NCBI GenBank assembly: GCA_022834735.1
Contig: BQKD01000001.1
Location: 2,023,659 to 2,087,658, forward strand
Length of the DNA: 64,000 bases
Direction of reading: 5' to 3'
DNA from: Erysipelotrichaceae bacterium OPF54
GTDB lineage: Bacteria > Bacillota_I > Bacilli_A > Erysipelotrichales > Erysipelotrichaceae
Part shown: piece by piece, positions 44,040-53,200 of the stretch
Numbering within the stretch: the first letter of the stretch is position 1
Layout: each line of letters opens with the position of its first letter
Translations under genes and position numbers: made by a program
Notes under the pieces: generated by a model
Seen by the model: only the letters and a program-made list of their open reading frames with translations
Database searches by the model: none
Told to the model about the DNA's origin: nothing

Positions 44040-45605
44040 TTGAAAAAAGTTTTACAGCAGAAAAAAGTTTTAAAGCTTCATACTAAGGAATTGATCGAAC
44101 ACAATTGGAATATGGTTCTCGACATTAACGCCCTGCTTGATCAAAACGATGAACGGATCGTTGATCTTGGCAGCAGCCAGTTGCTTCGATGGATCGATAT
44201 GCTGAATCGGAACGAGGATTCTGAACTGATCTGCAAACATCTTCGTCGAAAAATTCGAAATGTTGGAAAAGAAGAAATGCATTCCAGATCGGCACGCAAT
44301 AAGCTTGAAGAGTATCGTTCAAGACTGTATCAGATGAAGTTTATGGAAGATTATCTGTTGCTTGTGATCGATAGAAAATCAGATTACGCCAAAGCAAACC
44401 GAGGATTCAAAGTAAACGGCATTCAGTATCATCGAATGGTCGGTACGAGTGGCGGGGTCAAGAATTCGACAATCGTATACGTATCGGAACGTCTGTATCC
44501 TGAATTAAAGCGTCGACTTGATAATAAACGCAACATGGAACAGAAATTAGTGCCTGCAAAGTTAGAAGCGTACCAAGGCCTTATTTGTTCTGCGTCAGTC
44601 CCTGTTCCAATGCCGAAAGGGATTATCGTTGTCAAGGACTGCATCACGCGCTTTAAAGATGACGTGATTCTGTTAGACGATAGCGTTGATGATGAACCGA
44701 AGCTTGAATTCATCAAGGATTATGCGATTGAACATAATGGATCTGACGGGTTCGGATTGATAAGCCCATCGTATGCATCAAGAGTTGGCAAAGCCCTTCA
44801 GTTCGACGAACGGCCTGTTCCTGGTTTTACTTGTCGTTATGCTTGGACGAAGAGGATGCTTTACACGTTCGATTTTGTAGAATTTGCTGAAAAGGTAGCC
44901 GGTACATATTTTGTCGAAGATGTATAGGGTACTGTTCGAGATGTACGAGAAGCTGAAGTTATTCTTACCGAGTCAATGCTGAAATTGTGGGATGGGTATG
45001 ATTCGCTGGAGGATTTCTTGGAAGCAAGCATGGAAAACGATTATGAATTCTGTGCGACCAAAACATGCGAGTATGAGTTAGAAGATACAAGAACAATGAA
45101 TTATCAGTTCCTGCAGTCTTACGATTTCACCGACGAGGAAATTGTTGAACTATGTTCTCAGACAGTCAAATCGATCAATTCGATTCGGCAACGAGATATA
45201 GACTCCATCAAAGCTTATTTAACGAATTTTAAAGACGTTCGGCCTTACATTATTGAAAACCTTGAATATTTTTCTCAAGCTCTACTTATTGATAATTCTA
45301 TGATTCACGATTCATATATTGTACGAATACATGTTAAAAATAAATCAGAAAAGTCTAGATTTAATAGAGCTAACTATAATTACACTGCAAAAGAAATCGA
45401 GATTTTGGATCAAAAAAAAGCAGGAAGCCAGCCCTCTATCAGACCAGCACCCTGCCTTTGTTCATCCTTCGTTCATTATTTGCAGTTTTTAAGGAATGCC
45501 TTGTACGCTTTTTTGGCCTCGTACACATCCGCCTTGCTCGAAAGCTCGTATGGAGAATGCATGCTCTGCAGCGCAACACCCGAGTCGATCACATTCATAC
45601 CGTAG
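44040..45605 (+). pseudogene. Remnant resembling eukaryotic-type RNA-dependent RNA polymerase, with an in-frame stop
   Basis: Two stretches in the same frame are separated only by a TAG at 44925-44927: residues 1-295 and a second part from 44928. The first contains SASVPVPMPKGIIVV, then SDGFGLISPSYASRV and FTCRYAWTKRMLYTFDF; these match in order the DGxGxIS and (F)QxRYgGxKGml signatures of the QDE-1/RDR-type RdRP family. The second contains AEVILTESMLKLWDGY and MNYQFLQSYDFTDEEI, matching the following lNYQFLQ-type segment. The stop replaces a position where relatives, as I recall them, have tryptophan, so TGG to TAG is likely. The catalytic DxDGD domain is absent: after about 45400 the frame runs into the 3' end of the peptidase gene. 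RBS AGAGGAAGAAG, TTG start. Family assignment is from remembered motifs. Confidence 0.55.
45412..45455 (-). terminator. Probable terminator after the M18 peptidase gene
   Basis: On the minus strand GCAGG...CCTGC (with inner pairing around a long loop) is followed by TTTTTTTT. Confidence 0.5.
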
Positions 45606-46855
45606 TTTGCCAGGATATAGGCGATCGTTCCGCCACCGCCCTGGTCAACTTTTCCAAGCTCGCTTGTCTGGCAGATGACACCAGCCTCTTCGAAAATTTT
45701 ACGCAGCTTGGCAATAAATTCCGGATTTGCATCATTGGAACCCGATTTACCGCGCGAACCCGTGTATTTCGCAAACGCAAGACCATAGCCAAATTTTCCC
45801 ATGTTGTCATGCGGGCTCGATACCGACGCGTAATTCGGATCATGGGCCGCTACCACATCGTTGCTCAGCGCGTAGGAATTCTGAAGCGCCCGGCGGACTT
45901 TCAGTTCTGAATAGTCGCCCATCGCATCCATCACTTCGGCCAGCATGTTTTCAAAAAATTTCGAATGCATGCCTGTCGCACCCACGCTGCCAATCTCCTC
46001 TTTGTCGACCAGAAGAGCGGCTGCCGTACGATCGAGATCTTCCTGTTCAAGCATCGCGATCAAGGAAGTATAGGCACACACCCGATCATCCTGGCCATAG
46101 CCCAGGTTCATCGAACGATCGAGGCCGCATGTGTGCGCTTTTCCCTGCGGAACAATTTCCAGCTCTGCCGAAATGAAATCCTCTTCATCAATGCCGTAGG
46201 TGTCTTTGAGCAGCTTCAATACATTTTTCTTGACCGCCTCTTTTTCCTCGCCATCGGTCGGGATCGATCCGACGATCAGGTCCAGATTATCGCCTTCGAT
46301 AAACTCGGAAGCACCCTTTTTCATCTGGTCCGAAGCAAGGTGCGGAAGCAGGTCGGTCACACAGAACACCGGATCGCCTTCGTGATCGCCGATCGCCACG
46401 TCGACCGTCGTTCCGTCCTTGAGACATACGACACCATACAGTGCCAGAGGCAGTGTGAGCCACTGATATTTCTTGATCCCGCCATAATAATGCGTATCAA
46501 AGAAAGCGAGGCCGTCCTGCTCAAAAAGCGGATGCTGTTTCAGATCGAGACGCGGAGAATCGATATGGGAACCAACAATATTCATTCCCTTTTCGAGCGG
46601 CTCGTTTCCGATATGGAACAGCGCTACCGACTTGTTCATCATGTTGAAATACACTTTGTCCTGCGGTTTGAGCGTTTCATGGTTTTCGATTACATCATTG
46701 ATATTTTTATATCCGAAACCTTCGGCCAGCGCAATGATCTGCCGGCAGCAAAGCCTTTCGGTCTTTCCTTTGGAAATAAAGTCAAGATAGGCGTCATTGA
46801 AATCCATGACCGCCTGTTTTTCCTGTTCGGAATACGTTTTCCATGCGTTTGTCAT
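45476..46855 (-). CDS. M18-family aminopeptidase
   Basis: The 459-aa zinc aminopeptidase has metal/active residues in VGSHIDSPRLDLK (histidine and aspartate near residue 90), DKEEIGSVGATGMH (glutamates near 285) and an AHDPNYAS aspartate/histidine region near 340, with the dimer/tetrahedral domain inserted between. M18 enzymes remove N-terminal, often acidic, residues from peptides in the cytoplasm. It follows the racemase gene with a 4-base overlap. Confidence 0.9.
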   Translation of the reverse strand: MTNAWKTYSEQEKQAVMDFNDAYLDFISKGKTERLCCRQIIALAEGFGYKNINDVIENHETLKPQDKVYFNMMNKSVALFHIGNEPLEKGMNIVGSHIDSPRLDLKQHPLFEQDGLAFFDTHYYGGIKKYQWLTLPLALYGVVCLKDGTTVDVAIGDHEGDPVFCVTDLLPHLASDQMKKGASEFIEGDNLDLIVGSIPTDGEEKEAVKKNVLKLLKDTYGIDEEDFISAELEIVPQGKAHTCGLDRSMNLGYGQDDRVCAYTSLIAMLEQEDLDRTAAALLVDKEEIGSVGATGMHSKFFENMLAEVMDAMGDYSELKVRRALQNSYALSNDVVAAHDPNYASVSSPHDNMGKFGYGLAFAKYTGSRGKSGSNDANPEFIAKLRKIFEEAGVICQTSELGKVDQGGGGTIAYILANYGMNVIDSGVALQSMHSPYELSSKADVYEAKKAYKAFLKNCK

Positions 46856-47625
46856 TTGATACTATCCTCCATATGGCTGAACAGCTTTTTCGAAAGACCG
46901 ATCTTTTCGGGCAGCGTGTTGATCCAGGAAATCGTTCCTGACCCATTCTCGTTGATCAGATGCTTCTGTTCAAGAAGCTCCCTGACATGACGAGCCGTGC
47001 CAAAGTTGCCGTCGATCAGCTCGATCGAAGACGGAAGCATTTCCTCCAGCCTCTTTTTGAAGAAGACAAAATGCGTACACCCCAGCACGATCGAATCGAC
47101 AGCACCCGACTGCCTGATGTAGCCGGTCAGCACCTCGTTCACCCTTGCCTCATTGTCCAGATCATCTTCTTCAACGATCCGCACTAGCGTTGGACACGCC
47201 ACCTTTTCGATCGAATGTTCCTGATCGAAGCGGTGCATCAGAGCCGCGAACTTCTTTTCCTTCAAAGTAAAATCCGTCGCCCACACCGCCACATGACGAT
47301 CCGCTCCGCGCTCGCACGCCACCTTCAATGCCGGCTCCATCCCGATGATATCAATATCATAGCGTTCGCGAAGCAAAGGCACACACGCACTTGTAGCCGT
47401 ATTGCACGCGATCACGATCATCTTTACGCCCATTTCAACGAAACGGTCGCATATCGCGATGCAGCGATCCGTGATCTGCTCTTTTGTTTTCGTTCCATAC
47501 GGATTGTATTGCGAATCTCCAAGATAGATAAGATCCTCATTCGGAAGAAGCTTGTGGATCTCATACAAAACGCTGATCCCGCCAAGCCCCGAGTCAAACA
47601 CGCCGATCGGACTTTCTGAATGCAT
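46852..47625 (-). CDS. murI: Glutamate racemase
   Basis: The 257-aa enzyme begins MHSESPIGVFDSGLGGISVL with the first conserved aspartate/serine (FDSGLGG), and has the two catalytic cysteines in IACNTATSAC (near 75) and LGCTHFVFF (near 185). It makes D-glutamate for peptidoglycan. The start at 47625 follows ATGGAGGTTTG; a longer frame adds a non-conserved tail. It is the first gene of a murI-pepM18 operon, with a TATAAT-like box at about 47647-47652 on the minus strand. Confidence 0.92.
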   Translation of the reverse strand: MHSESPIGVFDSGLGGISVLYEIHKLLPNEDLIYLGDSQYNPYGTKTKEQITDRCIAICDRFVEMGVKMIVIACNTATSACVPLLRERYDIDIIGMEPALKVACERGADRHVAVWATDFTLKEKKFAALMHRFDQEHSIEKVACPTLVRIVEEDDLDNEARVNEVLTGYIRQSGAVDSIVLGCTHFVFFKKRLEEMLPSSIELIDGNFGTARHVRELLEQKHLINENGSGTISWINTLPEKIGLSKKLFSHMEDSIK

Positions 47626-47667
47626 ATTCAAACCTCCATATGGAACTATTATAGCACAATAAAAAGA

Positions 47668-47692
47668 GGGAGAAAGCACTAGTCCTTCTCCC
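47668..47692 (-). terminator. Terminator of the ATPase-partner-AlbA operon
   Basis: GGGAGAA/TTTCTCCC-type stem (minus strand) followed by TCTTTTTATT; the stop codon of the AlbA-type gene lies inside the stem. It separates that operon from murI. Confidence 0.6.
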
Positions 47693-49211
47693 CTTCTTCA
47701 GCACGCTCATTGATTTTCCAGAAACCTTTCTGGCTGCTGCCAACCCGTTCAACCGCTTTTTTACGTTTCAAGGTATTGAGATAATACTTCACCCGATCTA
47801 CTTTCCAGTTTAATCTTTCAGCAATTCTTTTTTGTGATAAGGACGGATTGTCTCTCAAGATATTCAAAACTGTCGTTTCTCCTGCGCTTAACTGCCTTTT
47901 ACCGTTCGCTTGGGTAGAGTTACCGCTAACTTGGGTAGGATTACCACTAGCTTGGGTAGAGTTACCGCTAGCTTGGGTAGGATTACCATTAACTTGGGTA
48001 GGATCAATATACTGTTCTCTTCCCATTAGCAAAGGATTATTTCGGTACATATTCACCCGGAAATCTCCCTCGAAATCGATCAGTTCCGGTTCAGGCAATC
48101 CATATTCTTTGCATTCCTGAAATAATCGTGGGATCCCTGACCCCCATTTTTCGATGATCTTCATATAGGCACAAGCTTCGGCAATAGCGGGATTGCGCAG
48201 CTTTGTATATCCTTCCTTCATCTTCTGAATAGAAATTCCATTAAGAAGCATTCCCGGAGACGTAACTTCCAGGCGATCATCGTACAATGCGATCTGGATC
48301 TTTCCGGGATCATTATAGCTTCTATGCACCACCGCATTCGCAATCAGTTCACGAATACTTTGAGTAGGAAGTTCGTATACATCTTCGCGGTAAATTCCGT
48401 TTACTTTCATGCCCACATTGATTTTGAGAAGCACATATTGATACGCCGCTTCGATCTGCTCCTGAATACTGCCGGCAAATTCACGGCGATCAATAAAATA
48501 CGCTCTAGTATTTCCTTTGAATACAGCACATTGAATTACCGGCTGTTCAGGAAGCCGTCCTGTCAGCAGCCCAAACGCATTTGTCGCTACAATTTGATCC
48601 CCCTCTTCTTTCAGAATTCCCCAGGATAGCAAATGGTTCCGGGTCAACGGGCGGATCTGCGCTTTTTCGTGCTCATTCCACGTATTTCTAAGCGCCACTT
48701 CTTTCATTTGCGCACACAACTGATTGATATCTTCTTCATTAACTATCAGCTCCCGACATATTTCTTTATCGAAATAGCGATTTTCCCCTTCCAGGATCAG
48801 ATCTTTTACCATACACGGTTCTGCCGGTCTTGTTGTACTTCCTATGCGAATATACGTTCCACGAAGAATTCCTTTTGATCTTAAATAGTACGGACGCATG
48901 GTCCCAGGAAAAACATTGAGAACAATCAAGCATTTTCCATCAATATTTCGTATAGACAGATCCGGAATGATCTTTGGTTCGCAATGATCAGATACCGCAT
49001 TGGCGATCGAGTCCATGACACCAAAAACAAGATCCGGATATCGCAATCCCGACAATCTTAAGTGTTCCATCCTCTACGCCAAAAACGATCTGTCCTCCGT
49101 CTCCATTAGCAAACGCAACAACCGTTTTTTATATTTTTCGCTATGTTCCGGAACCTGCACTTTATATTCGATATTTTTCGATTCTTTGCTCAGCAATGGA
49201 TCTTTCTGCAT
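47679..49211 (-). pseudogene. AlbA/Schlafen-type ATP-binding protein with winged helix; two compensating frameshifts near the start
   Basis: The ATG at 49211 lies 5 bases after the stop of the partner gene and reads MQKDPLLSKESKNIEYKVQV, the usual N-terminus of AlbA_2 proteins. At an A6 run near 49130 the frame must shift to read TVVAFANGDGGQIVFGVEDG, the core of the fold, and near 49040 shift back into the long frame (463 aa from the internal ATG 49070). The rest has the HATPase-like part (ELIANAVVHRSYNDPGKIQI), a linker of five 7-residue repeats, and a C-terminal winged helix (SLSQKRIAERLNWKVDRVKYY). AlbA_2 proteins act as nucleic-acid-binding regulators or defence effectors. The two indels may be real decay or sequence errors. 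Confidence 0.78.
47901..48005 (-). repeat. Five tandem 21-base repeats inside the AlbA-type gene
   Basis: Five units code for DPTQVNG, NPTQASG, NSTQASG, NPTQVSG and NSTQANG, making a flexible linker before the winged helix. Copy number could vary by recombination without changing the frame. Confidence 0.9.
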
Positions 49212-49216
49212 CACGA

Positions 49217-50248
49217 TCACCTCATTTCATACTTCCATTCAAGCAGCGTACATATTTCATCATAGGATAAGATCGATATATGGGAAAGCTTGTTCCTACT
49301 TTCCCGAAACGTCCGATAAACACGTATCATGTCGTAAGGAAGATTTAATTGATAATTATCGACCAGATAGGATAAAGTGCCGATTTCCAGATCTTCCGGT
49401 TTTGCGATCGTTTCTCCAAACGCATTCGCAACAGGAAGCAAATGCTCTAGATCCTTTCTTCTTTTCCGGATCAGGATCTGGCGAAAATCTTCAATGATCG
49501 GATAGACCGTACGGATCTGCGCCTTCCACACCAGAGATTCCATTTCCTTCTTATCCATCCCGTATTCAGAAACGCAAACCGAAATCGGATCTTTTAAAAA
49601 GTATATTGCCTCGTTGATAAAGAAAGCGATCTTTTCCGCATTCTTCTTGCCGCATAAACAGGCAAGTTCGGTCAGATAGCTTTTGAATCGATCCCCCATC
49701 TTCAGATCTGCACTGAGCAGAGAAGCAAAAGCTTGAAAATCATAGGAATCTGCATAATCCATATAATCCAGCATACGCATATTTTGAACAGCCATACCTT
49801 TTTTCTGGCTAATGATCAGAAAAACCGCCTTCTTTTTTCCTTCTCTTCCATGAAAATATGAAGATATAAACTGAAGCCAGTCTTTTATGGTCTGCTCATT
49901 ATCAGAAGAAATAACAATTACCATACTATGAAATATCGTGTTTTCGTTTTCCACAATACTATTGGCAATTGAAATCCTTGGATTCAAATACAGTCTTTCC
50001 TCTTCAGAATAGAAATTGTTTTTGATCCATTCTTCTGCCTCCATATCGCTTTTGCATCTTCTTGAACTTCGATCCGAAAAACAATCCAGTGTTTTCGATA
50101 CCACTTCATCGGTAAATTCCTCCAGATATGGGAATTCCTTGGGAACAATAATATGTACGCTTGAATCTTCGCTCAAAAAGCCAGTGACTTTTTTTCGAAA
50201 TCGACGAGCCGAAGGAATGTATTTCCACCATATTGCCGCATCATTCAT
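49217..50248 (-). CDS. Unknown partner protein of the large ATPase
   Basis: The 343-aa protein starts MNDAAIWWKYIPSARRFRKK. Three hydrophobic beta-strand-like stretches, SVHIIVPKEFP, HSMVIVISS and AVFLIIS, at regular intervals suggest a Rossmann/AAA-like core, but there is no Walker A or B motif. The C-terminal half is helical. It overlaps the ATPase stop by 8 bases (ATGAATGA), so the two are coupled, and probably forms a complex with it. I do not recognise the family. It may be an effector or an inactive ATPase-like adaptor. Confidence 0.75.
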   Translation of the reverse strand: MNDAAIWWKYIPSARRFRKKVTGFLSEDSSVHIIVPKEFPYLEEFTDEVVSKTLDCFSDRSSRRCKSDMEAEEWIKNNFYSEEERLYLNPRISIANSIVENENTIFHSMVIVISSDNEQTIKDWLQFISSYFHGREGKKKAVFLIISQKKGMAVQNMRMLDYMDYADSYDFQAFASLLSADLKMGDRFKSYLTELACLCGKKNAEKIAFFINEAIYFLKDPISVCVSEYGMDKKEMESLVWKAQIRTVYPIIEDFRQILIRKRRKDLEHLLPVANAFGETIAKPEDLEIGTLSYLVDNYQLNLPYDMIRVYRTFRESRNKLSHISILSYDEICTLLEWKYEMR

Positions 50249-53200
50249 TTCGCATCGCCTCCATCAGAACTTCATTGATCTTTTCTAAGGATCCCATCAT
50301 TTGAAGAAAACTTGTCCTCGTAAACTGGTATTCCCTCTCACCAGCCAGTTGAAAAATATTAAGCTCCCGCATCTCTTCTACAAGCGCTTCGATATTTTCT
50401 GCTTTCAATTCATCGAATTTCCAAAGATCCAGCTCCCGAGCCAATGCCATGATATCCGCTGTGGCAACCCCGCTTTTTTCCTTATTATTGTAGTGCAGAT
50501 AGGCGACCAGATTTGCGATCAAGTAATAATAATCATCCTCATCCGAACGCAAAGTCATTTCAAACTTATTTTTGATTTCCTGCTGAAGCCCTTCGTCGGC
50601 CAGAACCCTTTTGATATGGTCTTCGCTAATGATATATGGAGGTGTCACATTTTGGTTGTATCCTCCGTAAGAACGTTTCATCGACTCGATCAGCATAGCA
50701 CAGTAGGTCTGGATAAGGCCCGGAAAATAATTGCATGTGCCAAGGATCATTGAGATCAACCGTTCTCCCTTTTCATCTTTGCTGAACTGAAAACCCAGAG
50801 AACGCAAAGGCTTTTCGAGCAGTTCCCTTGCTTCCGCAGTCCTCAAAGGCTTTACAGTCATCGCCTCAAGCTGAGCCAGAGAAGAATTATTGCCCAAAGC
50901 AATTTCCTTTTTAAAACGAACCACGTTTCTTAATCCTGCCACCACAAATTTAAAACAGTTTCCTTCCAGCATCTGGAGCTCTTTTAACAAATCGAACGGC
51001 CTGTAATTAACGGCCGCACATGAATCGATAAATGCATCCGCTTCATCCATCATCAAAAGAAGATAAGGAAGAGGCTGTCCAAGATCTAGCAGCCGCTCTC
51101 TCAAACGATCCGTGAGTTCTTTCCATGAATCGGTTTCGCACGATTCGAGTATTCCTTCTTCACACAGTTTGCGGCACACCTTTTTTGCCGCCTCTTTATA
51201 ATCGCATGCTTTTATATCGACCAGCAGAGCCCGCTGACCGGCCACGTTGCCGTTTACCTCGTGCTTTGCGATCTGCAGCAACGCCGATTTTCCTAATTGC
51301 CTGCCCCCATAAATGAGATTGACTCCGTTCGGATCCTTTATTCTTTCCAGTTCCGACTTTCGCCCCATGAACAGTTCCGGAGGAATGATCGTAGCCGCTT
51401 TTTTTAAATAAGGCTGATAATACGTATAAGGAAGAGTCAGATTCAACAGCATCCGATTCGCACTGCCACGATCTGAGTAGTGCTTAATAATATAAGAGAT
51501 AATACCACGATCCACGACCAGAACAGGCATTCCGAAGCTATGTTTTTTCATTTCTTTTGCCAGGCTGCGCCTCTCAACCATCTGCAAAGCACTATCCAGA
51601 AAAATGATCAAAGGCTTATTCATATCCATTTCATTTACGCAGTCCATGATCGCTTGTGCCTGAAATTTTCCAAGCAGTACCATGAGTGTAATACCTGTAT
51701 CACAAGCTTTTGATCCGAACGCAGGCGCGTAATGCACGTAATTTGCCAAACTTTTATTTCTTTTTTTCTTCAGCAAAACATCAAAACTGTTGTATCGTCC
51801 ACTGACCAGATCCATTTTTACAACATTTTCCACATCAAAACCTAGAAGATCAAAAATCTGTCCAGCCTCGCTTTCATGGTAGGATCGGCCCTTCGGCCAT
51901 GCATTCAATAGCTTTTCCGCCATCCTTGCTTCTTTATTGTGTACTGATTTGATCAAAAAACGCTTCCGGCTCGCCAGCGTCGTGCTGCCATCAGAAATCT
52001 CTCTGTGCAGGCTTTCATATTCATCTATGAAACGATTCAGATCTTCGGAAAGCTGAAGATCATCCACCTGCAGATCATCTGTCGAGACCCGGTTGATCAG
52101 ATCTTCTGCTGCTGCATAGTTTTCCGCACTGATCCGTTTATCCACTTCTTTATAGGCACTTTCATACAATTCCGACTGACTTTCAGGAAATACATGTTCT
52201 TCTTTCATATGGAAAAGCCGCTCTTTCAAGGCTTTGCTGCGTACTAGCGATCGGCTTTTGATCCAATCGGAAATCCGGTGGCACAAATCGATGAAGAATC
52301 CAAAATTTTCCGTTTCATCTGCCCAGCCAGCCCAGCTTTCCAGCATCTGCCGGATCCTCGTATCCTGATTGAATTCATCATCCAGACGTCCGTACGCGCT
52401 GGCAAGCTCTAGATCTTCCTTGAACCGTTTATACTTGTCCTGAAATAATCTATGGCAGTATTTTCGATTCTCTTCATTGAAAAAATCGATGTCATTTTTT
52501 TCAAGATATTTTCCGATCAGCCACATATTACGCATATTCACCAGCTCAGACACATTGGCCCCGCATATTTCATCGAAATAGCTCTCCAGCGAAATACTGC
52601 TTTCCTGCGCAAGAGCCCAAATTCTTTCATAAGCACCCGAATTCGGCAAAAAGGGAATATTCAAAAACTCAGGACATCCGTATACATCAAAGGTTATCGA
52701 AGAATGAACAAACATATTCCGGTAAAAATACTCATGTTCTTTCTCTTCGTAATCACCAAGGAGTCTTCTTTTTAATTCATCGATCGTATCTTCCAGCAGT
52801 TTCATACCAGCCGCTATGAGAACATCATCTTTTTTATCATGCTTCAAATTTTCGACAGCCGATTCCATCAGAATGATCAATCGATCTTTAATTTTCAAAT
52901 ACTGGGCATAGGATGTGCTTTCCACATCTAGTTTAGGCATAGTACGCATTCGCACATACTCCGTAACAATGCGCAGCACCCTTTCCATACTATTGATCAG
53001 TCCTTGCCGGGCAATGCTTTTCAGTCGGGAACTTTGTTTTTTCTTTCCAAGACGATCGGTCGTATGATTCCACGTATCATCAATGAGAAAATCAATTTTT
53101 GAAGGGTCGATGTTTTCTTTGCATACTTCATGTCCTTCCTTGATAAACTGCTCTTTGAGCAGCTCCCTTGCCACCTCAAGACATGACAGATCATCATTTA

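Noticed and set aside
44925-44927. Amber recoding (for example pyrrolysine) at the TAG in the RdRP-like gene
   Set aside because: The gene is also truncated at its 3' end, so a simple nonsense mutation in a decaying gene is more likely; no recoding genes are in the window.
47901-48005. Short regular repeats suggesting a CRISPR array
   Set aside because: Units are 21 bases with no spacers and encode a 7-residue repeat in frame.
49125-49135. Programmed -1 frameshift in the AlbA-type gene at the A6 run
   Set aside because: The A AAA AAC heptamer is present but not in the phase needed for tandem slippage, and a second shift back would also be required.
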